Shown here piece after piece: positions 19,942 to 30,635 of a stretch of DNA of 64,000 bases (position 1 is the stretch's first letter; each line of letters starts with the position of its first letter). The notes beneath the pieces were generated by a model, which saw nothing but the letters and a program-made list of their open reading frames with translations, was not told the DNA's origin and made no database searches. The stretch is from Macrosoma leucophasiata (lineage: Eukaryota; Arthropoda; Insecta; Lepidoptera; Hedylidae), in assembly GCA_036365455.1 (NCBI GenBank), contig JAWQUS010000010.1, forward strand, positions 23,732,501 to 23,796,500, given 5' to 3'. A program made the translations under genes and the position numbers.

Positions 19942-20620
19942 CCCCCCCGAGGGTTTCCTACTTATCGTGGCGGGGGGCTCAGTACCCGGTGGTCATCCTC
20001 ACACCGGCGAAGCCAAGAGGAACCCAGAGAGGGGGCGGCGTTTGGCATGGCTCTGCCCGCCACTCGCTACCGTGGAGAGGAGACGGCTGGGGAGGAGGCG
20101 TACGGGTATGTCATTGGCCCTGCACCCTATCCCCAGCCGCCTAGCGGTGGTCCCGCCGCTCGATAGGGACGTGGTGGGGCCGTGGGGGGGCGGACGAGGG
20201 AACCGAAATTTCTTCGACGTTCCCCCAGGGCCGGACTGTGTGCCCCTGGACCCCTCCACCCGGGTGTCTTGGGACGCCTGGTGTTGTGAGTCTTCAGGAC
20301 AGGGACCTTCGGGCGACGGACTAGGGGAAGTTCATCGCCCGACTGGAGAAGTCCCGGGCTGGCTGGCGTGCAGGTGTTCCGCACGCCACTAGTAGTGGTT
20401 GGAGCCGAAAGGCTCCGAGGAGGGCTCGACAGCGAGCAGCCGCCGGTGGGGTCGCGGATGTGTGCGACAGCGTTCCCGTGACCCCGCCACTGATGGCGGA
20501 CGAGTCGGAACACCCAGGGGTTTTTAGTGGGTAAACGGATGTCCTTTCCCGGAGTCCCACATAACCCACCCCTCTCCCCAAGGGTGGGTATGCGTAACGC
20601 ATTTTCCCCTGGAAAAAAAA
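19942..20620 (+). mobile_element. Family N GC-rich poly(A) retroposon
   Basis: About 680 bp, strikingly GC-rich against AT-rich surroundings. It ends in 'ccccaagggtgggtatgcgt', 'aacgcattttcccctgg' and A9. A 15-bp target duplication with one mismatch, AGGATGCC[A/T]TTGGTT, flanks it (19927-19941, 20621-20635). Several overlapping frames of up to 141 codons exist on both strands as an effect of GC content; none shows a known domain. It could be the terminal part of a LINE with a GC-rich 3' UTR. Other copies are at 50285 and 59300. Confidence 0.82.
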
Positions 20621-20635
20621 AGGATGCCTTTGGTT

Positions 20636-21124
20636 GACCGGATAATTCTTCGATTATAGATGTCTATAGAAGTACAGTATTACTTACCACCAATGTGAAA
20701 AATAAACCAATGCGGTGAGCTCCTGTGACACAACTCAACGACGTTATTTGAGATTTGGAAATAAAATTTTCCAAACATTTATTTTTAAAGGCATCTCTAA
20801 ATTTGGTAAAAAAGAAGGAAAATTGAATTAAGTCACCTCGCGCGTAATCCGCTTATTTCGAAAAGTCCGTTCGCCTAGAAATTCTTCTAATTAATGACAC
20901 AAAAACATTTGAAAGGGAATTTTGAAAGCGAGCGAGGATTAATGTGGACTTGACAGCAGTTCACAATGAGCCAATTTTATATAAGACTTTTAAGCCCTTA
21001 CGGTTGGTGCTTTTATAAAACTGCAGTTAATTTTGAGAGAACCTATTAAATGTTACTTTATTACCAATTTTTTGAAGTTATACTTCTGTGTTAGTGTTCA
21101 GCACTATCGTCGTAGTATTATTAC
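20636..21124. other. Intronic DNA, no gene recognised
   Basis: No repeat word or coding frame recognised. Confidence 0.45.
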
Positions 21125-21398
21125 ATTTTTACTGGTGGTGACGGAGCTCGCGGTCGTAAGCACCACCGCATTACCTAATATACTTGCCGCTAAATGGTAG
21201 TGCTCAGCACTATCGTGTTCCGGTCAGGTGGTAATGTACGGCCCTGTAATTTCCGGCACAGAGGCATAATACCTTAGGCCTCAGGAGCGGTAACGTATCT
21301 GCATCTTTGTCATTGGTCTTTGTGTGAGTGTCTTTAGGCTGCAGTCATCACTTAACATCGCTTGCTTGCCACATGCTTGCCACTTCGCTTACATAAAA
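21125..21398 (+). repeat. Family A copy
   Basis: 'ttactggtggtgacggagct' through to 'gccacttcgcttacat' and A6. There is a small deletion in the 5' hairpin and rearrangement near the tail ('cttgcttgccacatgcttgc'). Confidence 0.85.
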
Positions 21399-21415
21399 AA
21401 TAACTCTGCTATCGT

Positions 21416-21636
21416 GTCACACCGCGGATACTTCGCCAAAATCCCATACAAACGCTTAATTTGGTCTCTATTATACAGACATCAATCAGTGACGTGTATT
21501 TACACGTGCACCTGTGTGCGTAGCACGTAGAGAATACCAAACGACGCCCATAAGAGGGGAGGAGGTTGGGTGAGGCGGGGAAATCGGGCGGGACGTGAAA
21601 TGTCCATTCTATACGTAGTATTATTACATATTTTCT
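21416..21636. repeat. Left arm of a 221-bp inverted repeat pair
   Basis: From 'gtcacaccgcggatacttcg' to 'ttattacatattttctg'. It matches 23429-23649 in reverse complement over its whole length with few mismatches, including the internal palindromic word GTATTTACACGTGCACC. The arms are 1.8 kb apart inside one receptor intron. Confidence 0.85.
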
Positions 21637-22135
21637 GATCGTGTTCCAGTTAGACGATAATGTAAGGTCCCGTAACGCCTTAAAACTGAATTTATGAACT
21701 TCAAATAAACTCAGTACGAATTTGTATACTTAAAAAGCAATTACTTTCTATAAATAAAATCAGGCTATCTGATAAGTTATTAATTCAAGCGTAAATACAT
21801 TTCGATTGAAAATATTCTGGATTTTCACCGACCCTTGAACCTTGAAGGTCCAATTGTAGGGACTTAGGTAGACTTTGCGGATCACCTTAGAAAGGATGAG
21901 GCATTTGTTTTTTTTCAAATATATAAAGCTGCAGAGATCATTAGCGTCTTTCTTTTCCATTTGCTTAAATACGATAATCCCTAATAATAGTTAGACGGAC
22001 ATGGCATAACTTTAACAGTTCCTTGTAAGTAAGCAATAGAACTTAAAATTACCAACCTGCTTTAAAAATCTTATTTTTTTAAGGCAACTGTTTTTGCATC
22101 GCTTGTAACTGGTTATTTGAGATGTATTTATTTAC

Positions 22136-22310
22136 AACTAGCTGTACCTAATGCGCGTTACTAAGCCAGCATCTAAAATAAATTTAAGAAAAATAATCAT
22201 ACTGATTATCCTGACATTTGGTTGAACGGGGCAGAAGTTCCTACTCTGCAGCGCCACCTGGTGGGGAGTGGCATCAATGAGCATATTATACAAACATTTT
22301 CCGTGTACAA

Positions 22311-22356
<46 letters not shown>

Positions 22357-22412
22357 GTTTATACCAATTTTCATAATAATCTGTCCAGTAGTTTTTGAGT
22401 TCATCGACGAAT
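22136..22412 (+). repeat. Family L-like repeat with a (TA)n tract
   Basis: Starts 'caactagctgtacctaatgc' and ends 'tctgtccagtagtttttgag'. A dinucleotide TA run of about 44 bp lies at 22315-22358. Confidence 0.6.
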
Positions 22413-22469
22413 TTGAATGACTATCTTAAGAATTTTAACCAGTATAATAGCTGTTAAAATCTATCAAAG

Positions 22470-22715
22470 TACAAAAACATTTTTTTACGTAACGAAGGTT
22501 GCAAGCAATCATACATATACCATGGATGATAAGTGAATTCTGCATCCCATAGTTAAGAGTAGGCTTTTTGACTGTGTTATAGAATTCATGGGGCCATACA
22601 TCAACATCTTCTCTTCACGAACAGTATGGGCACCACCGCATTACTTATCTAAGTACTTGACACAAAAAGGTAGTTTTCAACACATCGTATTCTGGATCAT
22701 TCCCTCCCCTCTCCC
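22470..22715 (-). repeat. Old, rearranged family A remnants
   Basis: 'tttacgtaacgaaggttgca' (tail side) and, in the opposite sense, 'gggcaccaccgcattactta' are both present, so this is at least two overlapping remnants. Confidence 0.45.
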
Positions 22716-23428
22716 AAAATATATGTTGTGTTTTCGACAACCCCTCCTAAACGTTTGATTCAGAATGAGAACGATATATCGCTTATAGTTTTAGCAAGAA
22801 GACAGCCTAATCCAATAGCATTTCAAGTCACAAGAACAAAATAGCACTTACCGCATCCAAAAATGTTCTCATAAATCCTAGAATCAGACATGTATTTTGC
22901 ATTGATTGGCTTCGGAAAAAGCTTGTTTACCATCATCTAGATATATTGGGCCTGTAATTGACCGTGTGTACCTTTGATCCATCGAAAGCCAGATGAGATG
23001 TTTGACAATGAGGCTTTGTTTGATAAATTGTTGTCTTTATTGCATTGTTCTAGACACGTGAATAATGGGTATTAAATATTACTCGACTGCGTTAGAAGGC
23101 AGCTTATGTTATTCGAGTGTATGTAATCTATACAAATACACATTATGAAGTTGGACAGTTTGTATGTTTGTTTGAATTGGAAATTATTTTTGAGTTGGAA
23201 AGCGCATTAATAGAGCGAATGCTGCAATAGGAAATATAACAGTTCACTATGATAAATAGAAGCAGAGCATACTTAAAAAACATTGAAGCAGCTGCTAGTG
23301 TGTACACTGATTATCTCGCTGTGGGTCCATCTTATTGCAATCCTATTTCACTTTGACGTATGTTGAACGTTGAGAAAAAGAAAGCAGAGATAGAGCAGTC
23401 TTAATGTAATACGTTTACCTTGTACCTG
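22716..23428. other. Intronic DNA, no gene recognised
   Basis: Spacer between the 221-bp arms. No coding signature. Confidence 0.45.
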
Positions 23429-23649
23429 AGAATATGTAATAATACTACGTATAGAATGGACACTTCGACGTCCCGCCCGATTTCCCCGCATCACCCAACC
23501 TCCTCCCCTCTTATGGGCGACGGTTGGTATTTTCTACGTGCTACGCACACAGGTGCACGTGTAAATACACGTCACTGATTGTTGTCTGTGTAATAGAGAC
23601 CAAATTAAGCGTTTGTATGGAATTTTGGCGCAGTGTCCGCGGTGTGCTT
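23429..23649. repeat. Right arm of the 221-bp inverted repeat pair
   Basis: Reverse complement of 21416-21636. The two may be independent insertions of one short element or the long terminal repeats of a 2.2-kb element. No target duplication was obvious. Confidence 0.85.
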
Positions 23650-23981
23650 GTACCGAATTTACCTTGACGCTTGTTATACGTAAAAATAAAGTAAGCTTCA
23701 ATTAAGCCTGCCATAAGAGATTGTGGTATTACCCCTGAAGCCTCAACGGTCTAATAAAGGATTCAGCAGCTTGGTTGTGAAATCGTAACGGACAGAGAAT
23801 CGAGCTTCTTTCAATCGAAAGACATCCATTGCTGGTTAAAAGCCTCTCCATAAGGGGAAGATGATGATTCTCCTTGAGTAGTGGACAATAGGGTGGTCAC
23901 GTTCCTACATAATATGCCTTGGTATTTATTATTGTCTTCCAAGTATAATAATATGCTTACTCTTTTTTATTCACTTTTCAG
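23650..23981. other. Intron 3' end with a short RTE-tail remnant
   Basis: 'aagacatccattgctggtta' and 'aaagcctctcc' at 23818-23855 are a worn copy of the RTE 3' tail. The intron ends in the pyrimidine tract 'ctcttttttattcacttttcag'-like sequence just before 23982. Confidence 0.55.
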
Positions 23982-24079
23982 GTTGCATCGTAGTAGTCTC
24001 ATATTCGCTGATGGGTCGTCGACTGTGTTCGGTGCTGCCGCCATTTGACCAAACTGAAGGCAGCGTCAACAGTCAGCAG
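23982..24079 (+). CDS. Class A GPCR, exon with TM5 end and intracellular loop 3
   Basis: A strong acceptor (pyrimidine tract ending CAG at 23979-23981) precedes it and GTGTGT follows. The split Gly codon is completed from the previous exon. The frame then reads CIVVVSYSLMGRRLCSVLPP and FDQTEGSVNSQQ. Counting from the AVPG Pro (5.50), the Tyr of VSYS falls at 5.58, the usual Tyr of TM5. The basic RR after it marks the cytoplasmic end of the helix. The exon ends in phase 0 in intracellular loop 3, where the G-protein couples. It is too short and lacks a start, so it is easily missed by ORF calling. Confidence 0.85.
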
Positions 24080-24154
24080 GTGTGTAATCAAATTGTAAAA
24101 AAAATAATTGACTGTGTAAGGTGATGTCCTGAATTTAATCTCCGTATTTTCCCG

Positions 24155-24345
24155 ATCGATGTGACAGGGTAAGTGGGACTTTTCTATTTTTTGGAAGGTT
24201 TCCTGTACTATTTGGTGCCCAAAGAGGGCCCCAGGGCCATTCTCGGAGTTTGGTGCCCGATAACACCAAAAGGGTCGCTTGTGACGAATTGTGGGTTTTG
24301 CGTGTATCCTAGAATGCATGCATTAACCTATGCATAGCCCTTCAT
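24155..24345 (+). repeat. Old family B SINE body
   Basis: 'ttctattttttggaaggttt', 'gttt ggtgcccgat', 'cgaattgtgggttttgcgtg', 'gaatgcatgcattaacct' follow the B body at low identity. The tRNA-like head is gone. Confidence 0.55.
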
Positions 24346-24399
24346 TGAATAGTGGTGGCGAGTCTTCTGACATCTAACAAATCATCAAACTCCTCGAAG

Positions 24400-24560
24400 T
24401 TTGGTTTATAGTATGTTCCACTGGCACGTGTGGCCTTAGGAAACTTCCGAAAATGAGAAAATCTTAGGATCATTCTGTTTCTTACCAGGGGATAAACCCC
24501 GTTGTAGCATAGTAATAGGCAGCTGAACCACTAGACTATTGGGGCAGTCTACTCTGAGTT
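24400..24560 (-). repeat. Old tRNA-headed SINE remnant
   Basis: On the - strand 'ctgccccaatagtctagtgg' followed by 'ggttta tcccc' keeps the A and B box layout of family B or C. Confidence 0.5.
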
Positions 24561-25077
24561 TTCTTACCACCATACAATCGCGGACAGCGCGTCTTTTTAA
24601 GTTACTGTTTAAGCTTATAGTGGCGAATATCAAAAAAACTTTAACGTCCTAACCCGGCAAGTCACGAGAGAAACATGACAATTGATTTCAATTGTGTCTC
24701 CGCCAATATTGGCCTCCTGATTCGTGAAAACAAGGTCATCTACATAAACACGTTACTTGAGTTAATAGTTTAATAGAAAACCTCGACATAAGAATTTCAA
24801 ATATGAATCTGAGCACTTAAAACTGTCTAATGTTCGACCTCGAATCGAAGGCGACAATGCGATTCAATACGTATCCATCCCAAATATTGAATTTGAACAA
24901 GATTTGTCCATTACCCCTTTGAGAGCTGTGCGTAATAGTAATTTAACATAATATCCTGATTTAAAATTCTGTTGAATATACATTTATCTATCAGATTTTG
25001 TGTGGCTCACAAAGTATCTATGTACAAGTATTTTACTGGCTTATAAGTTCCATCGTTTTTTTCGCTTTTAAGTACTG
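24561..25077. other. Intronic DNA, no gene recognised
   Basis: No repeat or coding content recognised. Confidence 0.45.
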
Positions 25078-25312
25078 TTTTTTTAAGTAACGAAGGTGGC
25101 AAACAAGCTTGCAATTTACAATTGTTCATATGGATGTTAAGTGATGACTGTGGACCCTATAGACATCTACACAAAAACCAGAGGTCAAAATGCAGATGTG
25201 TTGCTCCCGAGACCTGAGTTTTTATGTCTCTGTGATAGTAATTTCGAGACATACATTACCATTTAAACGAAATACAATTGTCTCGAAGACTTTAATTTGG
25301 CGCCAGATAGAA
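25078..25312 (-). repeat. Family A copy, second subfamily
   Basis: 'aagtaacgaaggtggcaaac', 'aaccagaggtcaaaatgcag' and 'atttggcgccagatag' place it with the 4744 type. The 5' end is missing. Confidence 0.75.
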
Positions 25313-25482
25313 TGTCCTGTTGAATGCTGTCCAGGGTCTGATGATGAAGACAGATAGTCGGCATGTGGTATTTGGGTTCGTTTTGTCAATGGTATTTCAG
25401 AGTCTAGTGTAAAGTTGGCCCCATCGGCGGCCTGACTTCTAAATATGTGAAATACAACTAAAGAGCTACTTCTACCCTAAGA

Positions 25483-25605
25483 CAATGCAATAAATGAGAA
25501 GGAAAAATTCGACAATCAGGTGTGGACTTCGGTGGCTTAGTTGGGAGAGCGGCTGGAGTAGAGATCCCAGTGGTCACGGGTTCAAGCTCCGCCTGAAGTT
25601 ACATT
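25483..25605 (+). repeat. Single family I tRNA-headed repeat, diverged
   Basis: tRNA-like stretch 25525-25602: 'gacttcggtggcttagttgg' … B box GGTTCAAGCTC … 'gcctgaagtt', followed by 'acatttttct'. The flanking 'caatgcaataaatgagaagg' matches the unit found in the 42-47 kb clusters. I read it as SINE-like and not as a working tRNA gene. Confidence 0.7.
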
Positions 25606-25713
25606 TTTCTTATATTTTTTTTATACTTGTTGTTTATTTGGCCATACATTTGTTTTTTTTTTTTTCTTTTATTTTCACTTTTCAGTGTTGCGATAACTAG
25701 TATCATATTTTAT

Positions 25714-26040
25714 ACTAGCTGTGCCCGCGACTCCGTCCGCGTGAGAATTTATGATTGATCAGTACTACCCGGACGAAGTTGAGGGCGCAGCTTGTATAAA
25801 AGTAGCCTGAGTTACTCCTTATTACATTAGCTATCTGGCACTGAAAGTCCCGTCAAAATCGGTCCAGCCGCTCTCAAGATTAACAGGAACAAACAAACAG
25901 ACAGACAGACAGACAAACAAAAATGGTAAAAAAAATGTACTGGTATATGTACCGTGTATAGACACATATGCATTTAGTAATAAGCGGTTATTTTAATATT
26001 ACAAACAGACACTCCAATTTTATTTATTTGTATAGATTCG
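25714..26040 (+). repeat. Family L copy, subfamily with 'cggacgaag' hairpin
   Basis: 'actagctgtgcccgcgactc' is followed within 65 bp by its near-inverse 'cggacgaagttgagggcgca'. Then come 'gtagcctgagttactcctta', (acag)n and 'ccaattttatttatttgtat'. It matches 38166-38505 end to end. Confidence 0.85.
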
Positions 26041-26324
26041 AAATATATTAGTTACTACCTACATAATTAGTTGAGAACATCAATAAGAATGTGCGTAACG
26101 TATTAAGAGTAATCCCAAAGATGCGGATAATCTAATATTCTCGTTTGAAAATATTATTGAGGAAAACTTTCTGAGAAGTTACACATTTTCCTTATTTGTC
26201 ATTAACTTCTAATTGGGAAATGCGCAAGACTGTAATCGAATAAACAGAAATGAAAAATTCTACTATATTGCTCCGGTAGACATTATGCCTCTAGGGTAGT
26301 AGTCATGCCCTGTTATTTATCAGT

Positions 26325-26450
26325 AACCAGCGACCCGCCTCCGGGCTTCGCACGGGTAGCATTTATTATATTGTAAGGACTCGCCCGACTTCTATGACAA
26401 AAACCACGATATCTCGGTAATACGAGTTTAAGTACGATATTGATAAATTA
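26325..26450 (+). repeat. Family L-like fragment
   Basis: 'cagcgacccgcctccgggct', 'tcgcacgggtagcat' is the alternative opening of this repeat superfamily. Confidence 0.5.
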
Positions 26451-26542
26451 AAGATATAGACATCCCTCAGAAAACCCTCCTTCCAACATTTTAAGCAGGA
26501 ACAAAATCCGTCACCAACTTTCCGAGATTAGCCCCCCCCCCC

Positions 26543-26580
26543 TATTTTCTCTGTCTGTATGTATGCAGACAGAGAAAATA
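26543..26580. repeat. Perfect 15-bp hairpin after a C13 run
   Basis: TATTTTCTCTGTCTG at 26543-26557 and its exact reverse complement at 26566-26580 enclose an 8-bp loop (tatgtatg). A homopolymer of 13 C lies immediately upstream. Confidence 0.9.
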
Positions 26581-26713
26581 TGTAGTGATAACAGTTATGT
26601 ATTATTATAGGTGCAGGGTGGCCCCACAGGCAGACCCAAAAGTAGTTTTTGTTTGAAAGTTTTTTTTTTTGTGGTTGAGTTCCAGCATAGAATAGATAAA
26701 TCTATTCCGTGAG

Positions 26714-27019
26714 ATGAGGAGATCCGCATGAGGACCAAAGTAACCGACATAGCCCATCGAATAGCGAAACTCAAGTGGCAGTGGGCAGGGCACATAGCTC
26801 GCAGAACTGACGACCGTTGGGGCAGAAGAGTTCTAGAGTGGCGACCGCGTACCGGAAGACGAAGCGTAGGCAGGCCCCCCACGAGGTGGACCGACGACCT
26901 GGTGAAGGTCGCGGGCAATCGTTGGATGAGGGCGGCCCAGGACAGTTCGTTGTGGCATTCTTTGGGGGAGGCCTTTGTCCAGCAGTGGACGTCTTTTGGC
27001 TGAAATGATGATGATGATG
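26714..27019 (+). pseudogene. 5'-truncated RTE LINE (E3) with 10-bp target duplication
   Basis: The perfect 10-bp word ATTCCGTGAG flanks it (26704-26713, 27020-27029). It codes for the last 90 or so residues of the RTE protein (MRTKVTDIAHRIAKLKWQWA … GNRWMRAAQDSSLWHSL … EAFVQQWTSFG stop) and ends in (ATG)n. It is nearly identical to E2, so both insertions are young relative to the A copies. Confidence 0.93.
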
Positions 27020-27028
27020 ATTCCGTGA

Positions 27029-27400
27029 GTTCCAGTGTAAGATCTCGAGGGCGTAGGCACCACCGTATTACCTAATCTATCTGCCGCCAAATGGTAGTGT
27101 TGTTTAGCACTATCGGGTTCCAGTAAGGTGGTAATGTATGGCCCCGTAATAACTTATCACAGAGACATAACAACTAAGGTCTAAGGGATGGCAACGCATC
27201 TGCATTTTGTCCTCTGGTCTTTACGATGTTTGATGATGATACAGTCTATTTGCAGTCATAGATAATTATGTACGGCCCCGAAATAACTATCACAGAGACA
27301 TAAAAATTTATGTCTCAGGGATGGAAACGCATCTGCATATTATGGACCCCTGGTTTTGTGATGTCTGATATGTGATGATGATACAGCCTGCATTGCATAT
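27029..27400 (+). repeat. Family A copy (second subfamily) with tandem duplication
   Basis: 'gttccagtgtaagatctcga' to 'gcctgcattgcatataaac'. The section from 'ggccccgtaat' recurs at 27140 and 27274 (period 134), including 'acagagacataa', 'aacgcatctgcat' and 'gatgatgatacag'. Confidence 0.8.
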
Positions 27401-27647
27401 AAACAATGCTTTGGCACTTTGTGGGCGTAAGTCCGACTCACATCTTACCAGTTTTTTTTTAATTTTCCAACAAATGTTGCCAAAAATATTACATCGTTTC
27501 AAAATTGATCTTGAATGCAACATAACAGTCGTTGAAATGGGATTGGATGAAGTCGTTTGAACATCTAGATACGTTCGTTTCTTTTTCGTATTATTGTTTT
27601 AAATTGGAGTCTTACAATAAATTCGTTTTATTATATTTTTTTACACA

Positions 27648-27703
27648 TTTATTATTTTAACCGACTTTAAAGTTTTCACCTTAAAGTCGGTTAAAATAAT
27701 AAA
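27648..27703. repeat. Perfect 23-bp inverted repeat hairpin
   Basis: Arms 27648-27670 and 27681-27703 are exact reverse complements centred on AACCGACTTTAA / TTAAAGTCGGTT with a 10-bp loop. It lies in an intron, so it would form a stem in the pre-mRNA. The word 'aaccgactt' also occurs in family J. Confidence 0.92.
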
Positions 27704-28139
27704 TTCGCCTGTAGATAGGTATGTTGTATTTTTGTGTATGTTACGTGATTCCTGCGGCATTTGTGGACGGACTTACAAAATTTATTGTTGTTGATACTGG
27801 TTTTTAACCAAAGACCTTGCCCTTTTTTCATTGGCATACACCGAGTGGAGGGCTAGCCGGGGTGGGGACCCCTAGATCTCGCAGAGGGAGGGAATATAAC
27901 AATTTTGCGGCAGATGGATTGCGTAAGGCGGTAGAACTACGACCAGTCATGAGCTCAGTTTCTTCGTAAATTCTGGATTTCCATAGTCCCTCACGACATA
28001 GCACATTAACAAAACAATCTCTAACCTAACCCAACCATTTCAAATAAAATATGTTAGTATTCCAAATAAAATGGGCGTATAAAAACCTCAAAGTGCTCAG
28101 TAATGATACCATTTGTAATGTAATTCATACATTTTATCT
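27704..28139. other. Intronic DNA; small family A relic near 27905-27950
   Basis: 'ttttgcggcagatggattgc' is A-like. Nothing else recognised. Confidence 0.4.
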
Positions 28140-28218
28140 CCGCCGAGACTAGTAAATCTTTCGTACGTAGACCAACTATCAAATCTCTTGGAAATTTTCT
28201 TGGTTTTATAAAGTTAAT

Positions 28219-28605
28219 GTGATTAGAGAAGCAAACTCCTTGAAAGAATTATTCAAGCAAATAAATATAATGACGGTCCCTTGCCAATATATTTATGAAA
28301 ATATATTGTATGCTAGGAAAAACTTGCACTTATTTAAGAAAATTAATGATATACATACTTATAATACCAGAAATAAAAATAAATTAGTATTTCCAAGTTT
28401 TCGCCTATCGAAAACACATAAATGTTTCTTAACATGTTGTATACAGTTTTATAACAAAATTCCGTCCAACATTCTTGAACTTACAGATAATAAATTTAAG
28501 TCATGTATTAAACGCACACTATGTAAAAATGCGTACTATAGACTCGATGACTATCTAAAGGATAGAGATGCCTGGACAAATGCTGGTCTAGCTCCACAAG
28601 ACTAA
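28219..28605 (+). pseudogene. CR1-like LINE reverse transcriptase, C-terminal fragment
   Basis: A 128-codon frame opening on GTG. It carries the C-terminal signature after the RT core of CR1/Rex1-style LINEs: HTYNTRNKNKLVFPSFRLSK, CCIQFYNKIPSNILEL and KRTLCKNAYYRLDDYLKD, ending in TAA. In the complete protein this tail follows the RT domain. The RT core and endonuclease are missing here, so this is a 5'-truncated copy. Clade assignment is by pattern memory only. Confidence 0.8.
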
Positions 28606-28990
28606 ACAATAATTTTGTGAAATGAATGTGCATTGTACTTGATATTGTAAAACATAGTTAGAAGTTTCTTAATGTGAAAATAGTTTTAAGGAACATATTT
28701 TGAAAAGACCCTACTGAGTTTTGTTTTGAGAGGTTTTTTCTCAGTAATGTTGGCTTTGGAACTCTGCCAGTGAATGACAAAGAATGTCCCATATTTTTTT
28801 GTTTAGTCTTATCTTGCCGTTTGTAAAAGAGAGTATGGAACATTCTGTTGATACCTATTTTTATTATTAAGTATTTTTGGACTATTATTAATTTATTTAC
28901 TTTGACATATTAATCAACGTATCAGTTGTTATTCGCTTTAATTTTATATTTGTAATTTGACCTATCACAAGCAAATTCTATTATTTCCAA
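28606..28990 (+). mobile_element. 3' UTR of the CR1-like LINE
   Basis: 'gttttttctcagtaatgttg', 'ttggaactctgccagtgaat', 'atcaacgtatcagttgttat' and 'ttccaagtgattaaatga' recur at 12400-12735, 41538-41687 and, reversed, at 52040-52350. This marks them as one 3' end. Confidence 0.75.
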
Positions 28991-29286
28991 GTGATTAAAT
29001 GAATTTTTGAGTTTGAGTTTGAAACGGCATTGTAGTCGAATAATAAAGCGTATTTAAAAGGTAAACGCGTACATTTATGCAATTATTGCAATTATTTATT
29101 GTGATATGTAGGTAAATGTTATTTAATTACACATATAAATTTTATCTATTTTCTGTTTGTCATGTCATAAAATTTTCTGGAACCTTTCACTTGTCACTTG
29201 TCATAGTGACAGATGACAGCATGTTTTGTTCTTATTGTATCATCAAACATGTTTGATACCACGCCACCAAATATTTGGATTAATTA

Positions 29287-29712
29287 TTGTATGTATATAT
29301 GTATCTTCGCGCCAGGTCCCTAACGGGGTAGGCAGAGAGTGTGTAATTTTATTCATGTATTTTATTTATTTGTTCTAATAATTTATTTATTTATCTATAT
29401 TTATGTAATATTACGTAATTTTGTATATAAATATAACAGTAGTATGCATGGAAGTTTTATGTAGTTGGGCGGCTTGTAATTCGCAAAGCCACTTACGGTG
29501 GTCCTATCAGAACACCAGCGCTGTAGTGCCTACTACAGCAATCAGCTGAGATAGGTACCATTTTTTTGGTCTCACACATACATCATGCCGGTAGTTGTGT
29601 CAAGTTGTTTCTGTTTTTATTATTGTTTTTTTTTCTTTATTATTATTATCATTTGTTTATTTAGTGTGTGTGTGTGTGTGTGTCAAAAAATAAACTATTT
29701 CTATTTCTATTT
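29287..29712 (+). mobile_element. LINE/SINE 3' end with (GT)n and ttctatt tail
   Basis: Ends 'aataaactatttctatttc', preceded by a GT run (29663-29684). At its left edge 'cgccaggtccctaacggggt' is the reverse of family H's end, so the segment is a mosaic. Confidence 0.55.
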
Positions 29713-29855
29713 ACATCGAAATTAAAAAATTACAAGTGCAAGCAAAAAAAAATTCCTACGCACACTACAATTTCATTACACATACTATTACCACAGTATA
29801 TAGGTAATTAACACGTTCGTTTTCTTTAGAAATGTGCTATATTACATTCACTACA

Positions 29856-29990
29856 TGTCATCACTTAACATCAATGTGAACTGCATGCTGTAGCGGAGTT
29901 CTTCTCAGTAGTGTCTATGTGAGTGACTATGTTCATGACGAATAGATTTTCTTTTTCTTCTATGAAGGAATTGAAAGATTTCATGATTTA
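29856..29990 (+). repeat. Junction of an A fragment and a CR1-like 3' fragment
   Basis: 'catcacttaacatcaatgtg' / 'aactgcatgct' (A) runs straight into 'gtagcggagttcttctcagt' (the CR1-like 3' UTR). Confidence 0.6.
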
Positions 29991-30153
29991 TTGGCTAAAT
30001 TTTATTTATGTATAAATTGATTATTATAATACCTATTGAATTATAATAATTATTATAAGGCATTCACTATAGGGACATTCACTATAGGGAGTTTATAAAC
30101 CGTAAATGAAAATTAATGTTTGAATTTGCTAAAATCGCTTTTATCAATTCCAG

Positions 30154-30322
30154 CGTCTTCGTCTAGTTCGTGAGAGGAAGAGAGTTGCTTGGATCCTGTT
30201 GCTCCTGGCAGTGTTGTTTGCTCTGTGCTGGCTGCCGTACAACATTCTGCAGCTGCTGATTGATGTGAATGCTGTCCAGGTGGAGTCGGTGGCATTGGTG
30301 CTGCCTTATACGCTGCTGTTAG
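30154..30322 (+). CDS. Class A GPCR, TM6 to TM7 exon
   Basis: The acceptor CAG is at 30151-30153 and the donor GTAAAT at 30323. From phase 0 it reads RLRLVRERKRVAWILLLLAV, LFALCWLPYNILQLLIDV, NAVQVESVALVLPYTLLLG. It starts with the basic end of intracellular loop 3. TM6 carries the family signature F-x-x-C-W-x-P (Phe 6.44, Cys 6.47, Trp 6.48 toggle, Pro 6.50). A short acidic extracellular loop 3 and the first turns of TM7 follow. It ends in phase 1, splitting the Gly codon completed at 31108. All key TM6 residues are intact, which argues for a working gene. Confidence 0.92.
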
Positions 30323-30406
30323 GTAAATCAATTATGAATATTAAAAAAATCGGATAAGTGTCGGACCTGCGTCCATAAGGAGCCGTAAAATTAATTAATA
30401 TGGTTA

Positions 30407-30602
30407 TAATGAATACCATGACCAAATAGGTCGAGTTCTGTCTGATGATGGGGTCAAAAGTCTTAGGAATCGGCGTGCATGTATGAAGAGAATGATGAAG
30501 GTAGACGAGGCACGGGAGGTTTGTCAGGACCGGGATATCTGGCGCTCTACACTCTCTGCCTGCCCCGTTAGGGACCTGGCGTGAAGATACATACATACAT
30601 AA
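30407..30602 (+). mobile_element. Family H LINE 3' end
   Basis: 'gaccaaataggtcgagttct', 'gaggtttgtcaggaccggga' and 'gggacctggcgtgaagatac' then (atac)n. The + strand frame ends …EVCQDRDIWRSTLSACPVRDLA, the kind of C-terminal tail (…DRxxWR…) seen in LINE proteins. Also at 42845-43230 and, reversed, at 29287. Confidence 0.6.
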
Positions 30603-30635
30603 TGAATACCAAAAACTTTTTGAGTACCATAGAAT

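Noticed and set aside
20127..20513. Overlapping ORFs on both strands, up to 141 codons
   Set aside because: GC-rich family N sequence has few stops by chance; the frames are not conserved in the second copy at 50285.
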